Below are positions 9,635 to 18,295 of a DNA stretch of 64,000 nucleotides, in pieces. This stretch comes from an uncultured Roseibium sp. Lineage in GTDB: Bacteria > Pseudomonadota > Alphaproteobacteria > Rhizobiales > Stappiaceae. The stretch is taken from assembly GCF_947494555.1 (NCBI RefSeq), contig NZ_CANLVF010000001.1, forward strand, positions 1,240,001 through 1,304,000. The letters are read 5' to 3'. The notes beneath the pieces are model-generated. The model worked only from the letters and a program-made list of their open reading frames with translations, did no database searches and was not told where the DNA came from. Numbering within the stretch: position 1 is the first letter of the stretch; each line of letters starts with the position of its first letter. Made by a program: the position numbers and the translations under genes.

Positions 9635-10690
9635 TTAGTTGGTTTCGAGTTTGACGCCGGTAACCTTGCCGACACTGTCGCTCCAGCGGCTGGCCCAGTC
9701 ACCACCGGCGCGCTCGGCCCAGTCCGGCAACACTTCGCTGATGAGCACATCCTTGGCCTTGGCCTGGTCGGCTTCGCTTGCCTCGACAAGGATCAGACCA
9801 CGCGCTTCGCCGTAGGGGCACTCGCCGTTGCCGGTGAGGCAGGCGACATCATTTTCAAGCGCATTTTGAGCCGTTTCCCAGGCCTTCGCCTCCAGGTTTT
9901 CCTTCACGCCTGTTTCCAGCGTCGCTTTTTGAGCGTCCGAAAGAGTGTTCCACTTGTCCAGATTGATGGCGGTCACGACCGGGTCCCATCCGCCGAGCGG
10001 CAGCGGCATCAGGTGTGTTGAAACTTCCCACCAGCCGGCATTGTAACCGGATCCGGCTCCTGTGATGGCGCAATCGACGACACCACGCTGCAGGGCGCCC
10101 GGAACTTCACCGAAGCCGACATTGACGCCTTCTGCGCCCAGGGCTTCCAGAAACTTGGCTGTCATCCGGCCGGAGGCGCGCACTTTCTTGCCCTTGAGGT
10201 CGTCGAGAGACCCGATCTCGGCGTTGCAGAAAACGACTTGTGGCGGGTAGGGCGCAATGCCCAGAACCTTGGCATTGAAGACGTCGCGGTAGATGTCATC
10301 GACCATCGGACGTGCCGCCTCGACGGCCTTCTGCGCCGTGGATGCATCGGTGGCAATGAGCGGAACGTCCAACCCCTCGAGCGCAACACTGTCCGAAACG
10401 GCGTAGTCGGCAACGGTCATACCAACATCGAAGACACCCTGCGAGAGAAGACGGAAGACGTCACCGCCACCGATGCCCATCTGGTCGTGGGTCGTAAGAG
10501 AAGCGGTCAGATCGCCGCCGGAGAGTTCGGGCAGTTTTTCGGTCCAGAAAGGGGCTTCATACTGCTTGTGGAGCGGCAATCCGCTCCAGCTGCCGACAAC
10601 GGCCAGCTCTTCAGCCTGTGCAGCGGTTCCTGCAGCGAACGCGATCAGTGAGCTCGCGGACAACAATACCAGTCTGTTCATTGCGTTCAT
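9635..10690 (-). CDS. dctP: TRAP transporter substrate-binding protein (DctP)
   Basis: 351-aa periplasmic binding protein that captures the substrate for DctQM. N-terminal Sec signal peptide MNRLVLLSASSLIAFAAGTAAQA with cleavage near residue 26; the mature part has the DctP core including DDLKGKKVRASGRMTAKFLEALGA, with the conserved Arg that binds the ligand carboxylate, and GEVPGALQRGVVDCAITG. ATG at 10684 is an alternative start two codons downstream (MNAMNR). The conserved carboxylate-binding Arg implies a carboxylated ligand; identity unknown. Confidence 0.92.
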   Translation of the reverse strand: MNAMNRLVLLSASSLIAFAAGTAAQAEELAVVGSWSGLPLHKQYEAPFWTEKLPELSGGDLTASLTTHDQMGIGGGDVFRLLSQGVFDVGMTVADYAVSDSVALEGLDVPLIATDASTAQKAVEAARPMVDDIYRDVFNAKVLGIAPYPPQVVFCNAEIGSLDDLKGKKVRASGRMTAKFLEALGAEGVNVGFGEVPGALQRGVVDCAITGAGSGYNAGWWEVSTHLMPLPLGGWDPVVTAINLDKWNTLSDAQKATLETGVKENLEAKAWETAQNALENDVACLTGNGECPYGEARGLILVEASEADQAKAKDVLISEVLPDWAERAGGDWASRWSDSVGKVTGVKLETN

Positions 10691-10714
10691 CCTCTGTTTT
10701 TCTCAATCTTTCAG

Positions 10715-11542
10715 CTAGTTATCGTTATAGGGGTAGAGCGGGTCCGTGTGCTCTCCGACATCGGCGATGAGCATGGCGCCCGGGGAATGGGTCATTGAAA
10801 GTGGCGGTCTGGACCGCATGATCGCGGCCTGTGGCGTGACCCCGCAGGCCCAGAACATCGGGACTTCGTCGTCCGCGAAACTGACGGGCTCGCCCCAGTC
10901 CGGGTTATCGAGATCGGCAATGCCGATCGCCTGCGGATCGCCGACATGGACCGGCGCACCGTGAGCAAGTGGATAGCGTCTGCAGATCTCTTTGACTTCG
11001 CTAAGACGCGCTTCCGGGATCGGCCGCATCGAGACGACCATTTCGCCTTGGAAGGGGCCGCTTTTCGTTGTTTCAATTGAAGAGCGGAACATCGGCACGG
11101 TGACGTTGCTGTCGATGTGGCGCATTGCGATCCCGGCGTTGCGCAGGGCGTCCTCGAAAGTGAACGAGCATCCGATTGCAAAGGCGACAAGGTCATCGCG
11201 CCAGTGATCGTAAAGATCAGGGACCTGTGCCTCCAAAACGCCATTGCGGTAAATGTTGTAGCGGGCGGCATCGGTGCGAAGGTCGATATCAGCTCCGAGC
11301 CGTGGGAGCGTCACGTCGCCGGGCTTCGAAACACCGGCAAGCGGACATGCCTTCGGATTGAGCCGGCAAAAGGTGTGAAAATCCTCCGCCAGATCACCGG
11401 GCAAAATCGCCAGATTGCACTGAAGACGTCCCTTGGCGAGACCTGCTGTGTGGCCCGTGTAACGCCCTTCGCGGATCAGACTGCGCTGCGTGGCAGTGTC
11501 CAAGTCAAACAGGTCTGGAAGCAGGGCGTTCTGGTGCGTCAT
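10715..11542 (-). CDS. DUF1445 family protein (putative hydro-lyase / D-glutamate cyclase-like)
   Basis: 275-aa soluble protein of the DUF1445 (YcsI-like) family; some relatives are D-glutamate cyclases, others are annotated hydro-lyases. Motifs: FAIGCSFTFEDAL, GEMVVSMRPI, MFWACGVTPQ and the C-terminal SMTHSPGAMLIADV. Start placed at ATG 11542 (MTHQNALL), which has AGGTGG directly upstream; the longer frame starts with TTG at 11566. First gene of the operon, 24 bp upstream of dctP, and divergent from the LysR gene. Together with the amidase it suggests that the imported compound is a lactam, cyclic amide or D-amino-acid derivative. That is inference. Confidence 0.83.
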   Translation of the reverse strand: MTHQNALLPDLFDLDTATQRSLIREGRYTGHTAGLAKGRLQCNLAILPGDLAEDFHTFCRLNPKACPLAGVSKPGDVTLPRLGADIDLRTDAARYNIYRNGVLEAQVPDLYDHWRDDLVAFAIGCSFTFEDALRNAGIAMRHIDSNVTVPMFRSSIETTKSGPFQGEMVVSMRPIPEARLSEVKEICRRYPLAHGAPVHVGDPQAIGIADLDNPDWGEPVSFADDEVPMFWACGVTPQAAIMRSRPPLSMTHSPGAMLIADVGEHTDPLYPYNDN

Positions 11543-11586
11543 GTCCACCTCGAAATTCGGTGGCAAAATGCTGCGGCGGATCTATT

Positions 11587-11604
11587 ATCAAGTCAAATCG
11601 TGAT
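11587..11604. promoter_or_regulatory. Candidate LysR operator in the divergent promoter
   Basis: An ATCA-N10-TGAT dyad (11587-11590 and 11601-11604) lies in the 114-bp AT-rich gap between the DUF1445 start (minus) and the LysR start (plus). A second TGATCA occurs at 11618-11623. This placement suits autoregulation and operon activation by the LysR protein. Short arms make this tentative. Confidence 0.4.
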
Positions 11605-11656
11605 TTTCTGTCCAAAGTGATCAAATTTTTTTATCGCTTTTCGGGGGGTGGCAACC

Positions 11657-12529
11657 ATGACCTTTGAGCAACTCAAGACCTTCCTGACCGTCGCACGCAT
11701 GGGCGGTGTGCGCCGGGCGGCGGAGCAGATGAACGTCTCTCAACCGGCTGTTTCCACAAGGATTTCAAGCTTGGAGTCCTATCTGGGCACCGAGTTGTTC
11801 AGCCGTGTTTCGACCGGTGTGGTGCTGACCCGAAATGGCGTGCTGCTGCAGAACCATGCCGAACAGATCATGGCGATCATGGAACGGATCAAGGGAGACG
11901 TGATGGCGGAGGACAGCATCAGCAGCCTCCTGCGCCTCGGTGTCGCTGAGACTGTGGCGCAGACATGGCTGCCCGATTTCCTCCGAGAACTGCACCACAG
12001 TTTTCCCAAACTCAAGATCGAGGTGTCAGTGGATATTTCGGTCAACTTGAGGGAAATGCTTCTGGACAGATCACTTGACCTTACAATCCTGATGGGCCCG
12101 ATTTCCGAATACAGCGTCGACAATCTGGACCTGCCGCCGTTCGAGCTGTCCTGGTATCGGCCCGTCGATCTTGTAGACCCCGATCTCAGCACGACGCCGG
12201 TCATCACGTATAACCGCAACTCGCGACCGCACCGGGAGCTGACACAGGAACTGCGTGACCGGTACGGCAGCACCGCACAGGTCTTTCCGACCAACTCCCT
12301 CTCAACCGGATTTGAGATGGTCGCATCCGGGATCGGCGTTGGTATCCTGCCGCATGTTCTGGGCCGGCGCCTTGTTGAGGAAAACCGGATCACAACCTTC
12401 GACCCTGGCTGGCAGGCAACCCCCTTGCACTTCACGGCAACCTATATCGGCGAACCCAGAAACGAACTGATCGCGCGTGCAGCGCGGGTCGCACAGAAGG
12501 TGGCGTGGGCGTTCGGGGAGGCGGTTTGA
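11657..12529 (+). CDS. LysR-family transcriptional regulator
   Basis: 290-aa regulator with an N-terminal winged helix-turn-helix (FEQLKTFLTVARMGGVRRAAEQMNVSQPAVSTRI) and a C-terminal periplasmic-binding-like effector domain. ATG at 11657 is preferred over the GTG at 11648 because a GGGGGGTGG ribosome-binding sequence lies 5 nt before it. Divergent from the TRAP/amidase operon, so it is the probable local regulator that senses a pathway substrate. No other candidate regulator is adjacent. Confidence 0.92.
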   Translation: MTFEQLKTFLTVARMGGVRRAAEQMNVSQPAVSTRISSLESYLGTELFSRVSTGVVLTRNGVLLQNHAEQIMAIMERIKGDVMAEDSISSLLRLGVAETVAQTWLPDFLRELHHSFPKLKIEVSVDISVNLREMLLDRSLDLTILMGPISEYSVDNLDLPPFELSWYRPVDLVDPDLSTTPVITYNRNSRPHRELTQELRDRYGSTAQVFPTNSLSTGFEMVASGIGVGILPHVLGRRLVEENRITTFDPGWQATPLHFTATYIGEPRNELIARAARVAQKVAWAFGEAV

Positions 12530-12973
12530 AAAGGTGACCCACTTGAGTGAGCGCGCCTGCAAGGCTGCGTCAAAACCTGTTGGGCGCGATAAACCTCAAG
12601 AGAATTTCCGAAGACGGACGGACGTTTTTTGCGTGCATCCGGGCACGCTGAGCCAGCTTTCGGGACAAGTGCAGGATTTGGACAAGCTGCTGAACCGTCA
12701 GCGTCGCGGTCCACAGCCAAGTCGGTAGCCGTATGCATATCATTGCAACATGATCGTGCAGTTATTCCAATTCAAGAAGGCGCGGTCGTGAACTAGGTTC
12801 GGCACGACATGTGTTGAACGCATCGATTCTGCGAAGCTCGAGCGTTTGAACGAAGACACTTTGAGGCAATCAGGTCGAAAATCAGTCTGCCGGCGGCGGA
12901 GCTTCCTGCCTTCAAGTCAATGATTCCGTCGTGCCTGGCATGTCGGAATTTTTATTATTTATGGACCGCAAAG
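12530..12973. other. Intergenic, no gene recognised
   Basis: About 440 bp after the LysR gene. Short open frames here have no recognisable protein pattern. The open frame of the next gene extends back to an ATG at 12920, but that segment (MIPSCLACRNFYYLW) does not look conserved and has no good ribosome-binding site. Confidence 0.4.
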
Positions 12974-14338
12974 ATGTTGGAAAGAATTCAGATTGAAAGA
13001 TCCGTTGGTCATATGGCGCGTAACAACATGGCCGACGTTCGAAAGGTGCAGGAGCGGCTGAATGAGTTGCTCGAGCCGAGCCGGTCCCGATTGGTGCCGG
13101 ACGGTATCAATGGGCCGCAGACAAAGGATCTCATCGGAGACTTTCAGACGAAGGTTGTCGGCTTCAATGTCCCAGACAAACGCGTCGACCCTGTTGGAAA
13201 AACGATCTCCGCGCTGAATGACATTGCCTCGAAGGCAATTTGGAGAGGGCAGCCGGTCGAACCAAAACCAGTTAACCCGGGAAAACCGGATCCGGAGTCA
13301 CCGGTGTCGTTCGACAAGATGCCGAAGATTGGCGTCATCGGTCCGGTGGATCAGAATGGCGGGTTTGATACCTATCCGCCGCCGGCACAAGTGCTTGGGC
13401 CGTCACAGGTCAACACAATGGTAGATCGTGACGGTGCGTGGATCATGGTTCCTGTCGGTGGTGAGCGGGAGATTTCGCTCGATCTCGATCCGGACAAACC
13501 GGTTCAGTTCCACACTCTCGGTATGGATGAAAACGGTGTCGTCAACTCGATCATGCGCGATCGGTTGCTGAGGGCGACGGTCAACGGAAGAAACCTGAAA
13601 ATCAAGGGCCTGACACCGTGCAAGGATTGCAGGCTCGACATCGTCCAAAACGGCAGACACCTGAGGCTTTATGTTTCGGTCAAACCACTTCGGATCCTGC
13701 CTCTCTTTGCCTTTCGGGTCGATCACGGGCGGCGAATGAAGACCCGTGTTTCCTCGTCGGAACTGCGATCAATCGTGCAAATGGCCAACGCGGACATTTT
13801 GCGGCATCAGTGCAACATCGAGTTCGACCTCAAGGACGACAGAGAGTTGTCGACCGAGGAAATCGGGCGCCGCATCGGTCGGTCCCTAACCGTCAGCTCA
13901 TTTAGCAGGGACGAATTGCAGTATCTTACGCCGTTTGCCGTCAACAGAACCCTTCCGCAGCCTCATGGTGCGGAGGAGGTGAAAACAGTCAACCTGTTTT
14001 TCGTCCGGGAAATCAGAGACCTTGCACAGAAAAGTGCGGACATCAGAGGTTTTATGAAGGACCAAGGTCTTCCCTCAGGTATCTGCGTGATTGATGACCA
14101 TTCCACCCGCCATTCGACGGACGTAAAAGCGCTCGCCCGCATACTTGCGCATGAGGTTGGTCACATGCTGATCGGCGATATCTATACGCATGGTAGCGCC
14201 ATCAATCAGGCCGAGGTGCACAACCCATACAGGGATGCACTGATGTTCAGCTACACAAATGGCGGCTACCGGCTGTACAGAGTTGAAATCGAGACGATGA
14301 ACCCCACAAAACGTCAGCAGCCAATGATGCTATTCTAA
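12974..14338 (+). CDS. Metzincin-like metallopeptidase with peptidoglycan-binding-like N-terminus
   Basis: About 454 aa. The N-terminus (VRKVQERLNELLEPSRSRLV then DGINGPQTKDLIGDFQ) resembles a PG_binding_1 repeat. A Pro-rich linker (VEPKPVNPGKPDPESPVSFD) follows, then a beta-rich middle domain with a CKDC pair, and a C-terminal domain with HEVGHMLIGDIYTH (H393, E394, H397, H406 by this start) and a possible Met-turn DALMFSY. The third histidine is 8 residues after HExxH, not 5 as in classical metzincins. There is no signal peptide. Start uncertain: ATG codons at 12920, 12974, 13013 and 13028 are in frame, none with a strong ribosome-binding site. Monocistronic. Function unknown; a cell-wall-associated or exported protease is inferred. 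Confidence 0.7.
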   Translation: MLERIQIERSVGHMARNNMADVRKVQERLNELLEPSRSRLVPDGINGPQTKDLIGDFQTKVVGFNVPDKRVDPVGKTISALNDIASKAIWRGQPVEPKPVNPGKPDPESPVSFDKMPKIGVIGPVDQNGGFDTYPPPAQVLGPSQVNTMVDRDGAWIMVPVGGEREISLDLDPDKPVQFHTLGMDENGVVNSIMRDRLLRATVNGRNLKIKGLTPCKDCRLDIVQNGRHLRLYVSVKPLRILPLFAFRVDHGRRMKTRVSSSELRSIVQMANADILRHQCNIEFDLKDDRELSTEEIGRRIGRSLTVSSFSRDELQYLTPFAVNRTLPQPHGAEEVKTVNLFFVREIRDLAQKSADIRGFMKDQGLPSGICVIDDHSTRHSTDVKALARILAHEVGHMLIGDIYTHGSAINQAEVHNPYRDALMFSYTNGGYRLYRVEIETMNPTKRQQPMMLF

Positions 14339-14593
14339 AACCGCCAGAATGCGTTCAAGTTCGGGTTTCAGAAAACACTTTTGAAATGAGGCTCGACTTG
14401 CTTCTCACTGTATTATTGTTTGAGACATGTCTGTTTTTTGTGACCGCCTCAGCGCCTCCAGCCGGTACTTGCAGATGGGCAGGACTTTTATCAATTTTAT
14501 TCGGACACAATTGTCTTTCGCCGAAGATCAAATCGCTTCGAACAAGTCCGGAAAGAGAAGCAAACAGCCAACCTTAGTGATCTCAATACCCGC

Positions 14594-15040
14594 CTAGTCC
14601 AGGGGCGGCAGTCTGTTTTCGAAAACGAAGGACTTCACTATGGAGGTGTTTGTTTCTGCGCGGTCATGGAACGGCAGCAGAATGTCATCCAGTTCCGCCA
14701 CGTCCCTGAGAAGCAGCCTGGCAACATAACAATCGTCGCCGGTGACCCGGTCGCAAGATGTGAACCGCGGCTCTTCCTGGATCATTTTTTCGACGGTGTG
14801 AAGCTGCCCGCTGCGCGGTTTGATCCTGACGAGCGCCTGGATTGTGTAGCCGAAACGGCGCAGGTCGATCCTCGCGCCGAACCCAATGACGAAACCGCGC
14901 TCCTGCAGACCACGCAGCCTTTCACCGACCGCCGGACCTGAAAGACCCACCTCTTTGCCGATATCGGCGAGACTGGTGCGGCCATGGACATCGAGAATCT
15001 CGACAATTCGACGGTCTGTTTGATCAAGATCTTTTGACAT
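14594..15040 (-). CDS. Lrp/AsnC-family transcriptional regulator
   Basis: 148-aa regulator. N-terminal helix-turn-helix (DLDQTDRRIVEILDVHGRTSLADIGKEVGLSGPAVGERLRG) and C-terminal RAM ligand-binding domain (TIQALVRIKPRSGQLHTVEKM, RVTGDDCYVARLLLRDV). Divergent from a PhzF-like isomerase and a LysE-type exporter, with 123 bp between the starts. Lrp regulators next to LysE exporters commonly control amino acid export, so it probably controls that pair in response to an amino acid. Confidence 0.93.
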   Translation of the reverse strand: MSKDLDQTDRRIVEILDVHGRTSLADIGKEVGLSGPAVGERLRGLQERGFVIGFGARIDLRRFGYTIQALVRIKPRSGQLHTVEKMIQEEPRFTSCDRVTGDDCYVARLLLRDVAELDDILLPFHDRAETNTSIVKSFVFENRLPPLD

Positions 15041-15163
15041 GAAAACAATTTAAATCAGATGGAATTGATACGAAAGAGAAAACGCCGAAAAGCAATCGAT
15101 GTTGCGGGGACAATCACGCTGCATGTCAACTAAGATCCAGCAACGAAAAGACAGGAGTTTCCA

Positions 15164-16003
15164 ATGGATGTTCAACGAATTGCGGCGTTCAGCCAAGGAT
15201 CTGAGGGTGGTAATCCGGCAGGTGTTGTGCTGTTGCAGAGCGCTGTCAGCGAAGATGAGATGGCGCGCGTCGCTGCCGAAGTGGGGTATTCCGAAACGGC
15301 TTTCGCCACCGAGCAAGGAGATGAAGGCAGAACGTGGCGGGTCCGTTACTTCTCGCCCGAATCCGAAGTACCGTTTTGCGGACATGCGACTATCGCCCTT
15401 GGCGCAGCATTGGGAAAACAAAACGGCGCAGGCACCTATACCCTCGTTTTGAACGACGCCACGATCACCGTGGACGCTGTATCGACGCCGGAAGGAATGA
15501 TGGCGACCCTGTCATCCCCTCAAACGAAAAGCCGTGCGATGACCGAGGCGGAAGCGCAGGACGTCATGTCGCTGTTCGGATTGACTTCGGACGATCTCGA
15601 CCCACGGCTGCCCGCAGCACATATCCATGGTGGCGCCAACCACGTCGTGTTGCCCGTTAACGACCGCGCGCGGCTCGCAGCAATGGACTACGACCTCGAC
15701 AAAGGACGCGCCGTGATGCGCAAACATGACCTGGTAACGGTGATGCTGGTCTTTATTGAGGAGAACCAAACTTTTGTCGCTCGCAATGCTTTCGCCTCAG
15801 GGGGCGTTCTTGAAGACCCGGCAACGGGTGCCGCCGCTGCTGCTTTCGCAGGCTACCTTCGAGACAGTCGCTGGCCACACAATGGCGCCTTTACGATCCG
15901 GCAGGGTGAAGACATGGGCAGTCCGTCCCTGATCAAGGTTTCGCTGGACGACACGAAAGGCGCGTCCGTGCGGGTTTCGGGCGGTGCGCGTGACATCAAA
16001 TGA
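15164..16003 (+). CDS. PhzF-family isomerase/epimerase-like protein
   Basis: 279-aa protein of the PhzF fold (diaminopimelate-epimerase-like). Signature parts: GNPAGVVLL, the base EVGYSETAF (Glu45 region), RYFSPESEVPFCGHATIALGAAL and EDPATGAAAAAFAGYL. Good ribosome-binding site (AGGAG) before ATG 15164. Not part of a phenazine cluster; stand-alone PhzF proteins have mostly unknown substrates. It lies 26 bp upstream of a LysE exporter and divergent from an Lrp regulator, which hints at metabolism of an amino acid or related compound. Confidence 0.9.
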   Translation: MDVQRIAAFSQGSEGGNPAGVVLLQSAVSEDEMARVAAEVGYSETAFATEQGDEGRTWRVRYFSPESEVPFCGHATIALGAALGKQNGAGTYTLVLNDATITVDAVSTPEGMMATLSSPQTKSRAMTEAEAQDVMSLFGLTSDDLDPRLPAAHIHGGANHVVLPVNDRARLAAMDYDLDKGRAVMRKHDLVTVMLVFIEENQTFVARNAFASGGVLEDPATGAAAAAFAGYLRDSRWPHNGAFTIRQGEDMGSPSLIKVSLDDTKGASVRVSGGARDIK

Positions 16004-16029
16004 ACGCGCTGCCGCCTCGTAGGTGAACC

Positions 16030-16626
16030 ATGTTGGATCAGCTCTGGGCGCTTGTCGTGTTTGCGTTGATAGCCACAGGTTCACCCGGTGGCGCAACCAC
16101 GCTTGCCACGGCATCCGGCGCGCGGTTCGGCTACCGGCGCAGCATTCCCCTGATCCTGGGCATCGCGTTTGCGCTTGCCGGCCTCGTGGCTGTGTCCGGA
16201 GCCGGTCTCGCCACATCACTCCAAGCGATGCCGCTTTTGGAGCTGGGCGTGAAGGCGGTCGGCTCAATTTACCTCCTCTGGCTTGCCGCGAAGGTTGGCT
16301 TGGCTGGTCCGCCCGCACCTGCTCAGGTCGATGACGAGCAACCCATCAGTCTCTTCAGGGGAGCCATGTTGTTGACCGTAAATCCGAAAGCCTGGGCAAT
16401 GGCTTTGGGCGTGGCGTCGTCCTTTGCAGAATTGGCGAATGAGCCCCTGCTACTCGGCGGCATCCTTGCGCTGGTGTTCGGTCTTTCGGCACTGGTGTCG
16501 CTGACGGTCTGGGCTCTGGCCGGTGGTCTTATTGCACGGTGCTTGAGCACCGATCAGCACTGGCATCTGTTTAACGGAACCATGGCCGTCCTGCTCAGTG
16601 CCTCGATCATCCAGTTCTGGGTTTAA
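16030..16626 (+). CDS. LysE/RhtB-family exporter
   Basis: 198-aa membrane protein with about six hydrophobic helices, beginning LDQLWALVVFALIATGSPGG, with the LysE-family Pro-Gly loop after the first helix, LGVKAVGSIYLLWLAAKVG and the conserved NPKAWAMALG motif. Exports amino acids or small derivatives. Follows the PhzF-like gene by 26 bp and is probably co-transcribed under Lrp control. Confidence 0.9.
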   Translation: MLDQLWALVVFALIATGSPGGATTLATASGARFGYRRSIPLILGIAFALAGLVAVSGAGLATSLQAMPLLELGVKAVGSIYLLWLAAKVGLAGPPAPAQVDDEQPISLFRGAMLLTVNPKAWAMALGVASSFAELANEPLLLGGILALVFGLSALVSLTVWALAGGLIARCLSTDQHWHLFNGTMAVLLSASIIQFWV

Positions 16627-16718
16627 TTGGACAGGTAGTACCGGCAATCTAGAAAAATGAGCGGAATGACCAGTGCTATTTTTTGTGAAAGCACTCGCCA
16701 CTGTTTCTTAACTGAACT

Positions 16719-16826
16719 GATCCCGATATTTTCAAGAAACTGCTGCGCAGCCTTTTCAAGCGTTTTGTCGCCGGTTCAAAACATCAGCAGCACAGAAAGA
16801 CGCCAACGATTGCTCGTTGCACCCTC
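16719..16826 (-). pseudogene. Decayed fragment of a YafY/WYL-type regulator
   Basis: On the minus strand this stretch reads LSVLLMF-stop-TGDKTLEKAAQQFLENIG. The intact regulator at 17506-18183 has LSLLSRTGDKTLQKAAQRVLSKIG in the same region. The match is about 18 residues with high identity, interrupted by an in-frame TGA; upstream of it the similarity continues only with a frame change (an IVGV-like stretch aligned to IVVG). No helix-turn-helix or WYL domain remains. It is a relic of a duplicated or exchanged WYL regulator gene lying about 0.7 kb from the intact one. Confidence 0.65.
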
Positions 16827-16882
16827 CGGCGCCAATGCCTGAGCTAACATGATGTGGCCGAAGTCATTGAAAGGTGGACAAG

Positions 16883-17419
16883 TTGAACAGCACTTTCATC
16901 CTTTTGACCGGCTGCTCATGTGGCGGAAAATCAACACTGCTGGAGGCATTGCGCAAACGCGGGTTTGCAACCGTTCCAGAGCCCGGGCGGCGCATCGTCT
17001 CGGAAGAAAACGCTGGCAACGGCCAAGCTTTGCCTTGGGTGAATTTGAGGGCGTTTGCGCTGCGTGCGGTCGAAATGGCGAAGTCCGACCTGACATCAGT
17101 CCGGGATGCTAAAGGCCTTGTTTTCTTTGATAGGGGCCTAATCGATGCGGCTGTCGCTTTGGAACAATCAGGCGGCCAAACGGTGAAAGAAACACTTGAT
17201 GGGTGCCGGCCTTACGCGAAAAAAGTCTTCGTTGTCCCGCCCTGGAAGGAGCTCTTTGCGAAAGACGCCGAGCGCAAGCATGATTTCAAAACGGCGGTTC
17301 AGGAATATGACCGTATCAACCGGACCCTGGATGATCTGGGATACACAATTAGAGAGTTGCCGCAGGCACCGGTGTTCGAAAGGGCAAACACGATATTGCA
17401 CGAGTGCGGCGCCCTTTAG
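16883..17419 (+). CDS. AAA_28-like P-loop ATPase/kinase
   Basis: About 178 aa. P-loop LTGCSCGGKSTLLEALRKRG near residue 10 and a Walker B-like VFFDRGLID near residue 80; between them VPEPGRRIVSE, typical of the AAA_28 family of small P-loop proteins. I placed the start at TTG 16883 because AAGGTGG lies 5 nt before it; a GTG at 16874 is the alternative. Stand-alone gene. Probably a nucleotide-binding kinase-like protein; substrate unknown. Confidence 0.82.
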   Translation: MNSTFILLTGCSCGGKSTLLEALRKRGFATVPEPGRRIVSEENAGNGQALPWVNLRAFALRAVEMAKSDLTSVRDAKGLVFFDRGLIDAAVALEQSGGQTVKETLDGCRPYAKKVFVVPPWKELFAKDAERKHDFKTAVQEYDRINRTLDDLGYTIRELPQAPVFERANTILHECGAL

Positions 17420-17505
17420 CTTCAGGTGAAATCAATGCCGGTTTTCGCGACTAGGCGCTGGATCAGCGAGCGTGCGGAAAGGGACGCTGCGCAGTGGCCA
17501 TTACG

Positions 17506-18183
17506 CTAGTGTTCGAACCCAGCCTTCGCTGTCTCCATGTCCTGCAGTTTTTCCCGTAGCTTTGTACCCGCGCCCACAAACCCATCATCCGACAGATTGC
17601 AGCGCTCGATGCGATCGATGCGGAAGTGTCTGAAATCGGACCGCAATTCACACCATGCCGCAAGTACCGCAACTCGGACGTAGTACGTAATCGAAAGGGG
17701 CAGAACTTTGCGGCTTGTTTCTATTTCGGCGAGGTCCTTATAAGAAATTTCGACCTTTCTTTCTTCCCTGACAGCTGTTCGAAGTGCGCCGATGATAGCC
17801 GGGTCGATTTCCTCGATGCCCCAGTCGGAAACGCTCAGCGTCTCGGATGATGCTTTTGTGGTGCCGATTTTTGAAAGCACCCGCTGTGCCGCCTTTTGAA
17901 GCGTCTTGTCACCGGTGCGGGACAACAGGCTCAAACCGACAACAATCGCCTCGATCTCTTCGCGGCCAAAATTCAAGGGCGGCAGGTCGTAGCCGTCGGC
18001 CATGACATACCCGACACCGACCTCTCCCTCGATGGGGATGCGCATGGACTGTAGCGTGACGATATCACGGTAGATGGTCCGTTGAGAGACTTCCAGCTGC
18101 GCAGCGAGGTAGGTGGACGGCACCGGTTCGCCCTGCCGTCTCAACAGTTGAATAAGCTCAAATAGCCTGTCTGTTCTTTGCAT
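17506..18183 (-). CDS. YafY-type HTH/WYL-domain transcriptional regulator
   Basis: 225-aa regulator. N-terminal DeoR-like helix-turn-helix (RTDRLFELIQLLRRQGEPVP, LAAQLEVSQRTIYRDIVTLQ), central domain, and a WYL-like ligand domain (EERKVEISYKDLAEIETSRKV followed by YYVRVAVLAAWCELRSDFRHFRIDRI). Divergent from a PPOX-family gene with a 10-bp-arm inverted repeat between them, which is the likely operator. A decayed partial copy lies at 16719-16826. Confidence 0.92.
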   Translation of the reverse strand: MQRTDRLFELIQLLRRQGEPVPSTYLAAQLEVSQRTIYRDIVTLQSMRIPIEGEVGVGYVMADGYDLPPLNFGREEIEAIVVGLSLLSRTGDKTLQKAAQRVLSKIGTTKASSETLSVSDWGIEEIDPAIIGALRTAVREERKVEISYKDLAEIETSRKVLPLSITYYVRVAVLAAWCELRSDFRHFRIDRIERCNLSDDGFVGAGTKLREKLQDMETAKAGFEH

Positions 18184-18215
18184 CGCGCTTTGCCTTTTTC
18201 GCGCATCGGCATCAG

Positions 18216-18241
18216 CATACTGACAGCCTGTTGTCAGTATG
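18216..18241. promoter_or_regulatory. Inverted-repeat operator for the WYL regulator
   Basis: Perfect 10-bp arms, CATACTGACA (18216-18225) and TGTCAGTATG (18232-18241), with a 6-nt spacer. It lies between the divergent WYL regulator (start 18183) and the PPOX gene. CTGACA/TGTCAG half-sites are typical of YafY-like regulators. Its position argues for the downstream PPOX start (18296), as the ATG at 18239 would fall inside the operator. Confidence 0.75.
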
Positions 18242-18295
18242 TCTCGTTTACAAATCCCGCAAACAGATCAACCCGGGACGGAACAGGCTCCTTTC

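Noticed and set aside
14386-14577. 63-codon plus-strand frame with a hydrophobic start
   Set aside because: Begins with a signal-like stretch (MRLDLLLTVLLF), but I see no ribosome-binding site or conserved body; not enough support for a gene.
15164-16003. Phenazine biosynthesis
   Set aside because: The PhzF-like gene stands alone with a LysE exporter and Lrp regulator; no other phenazine genes are present.
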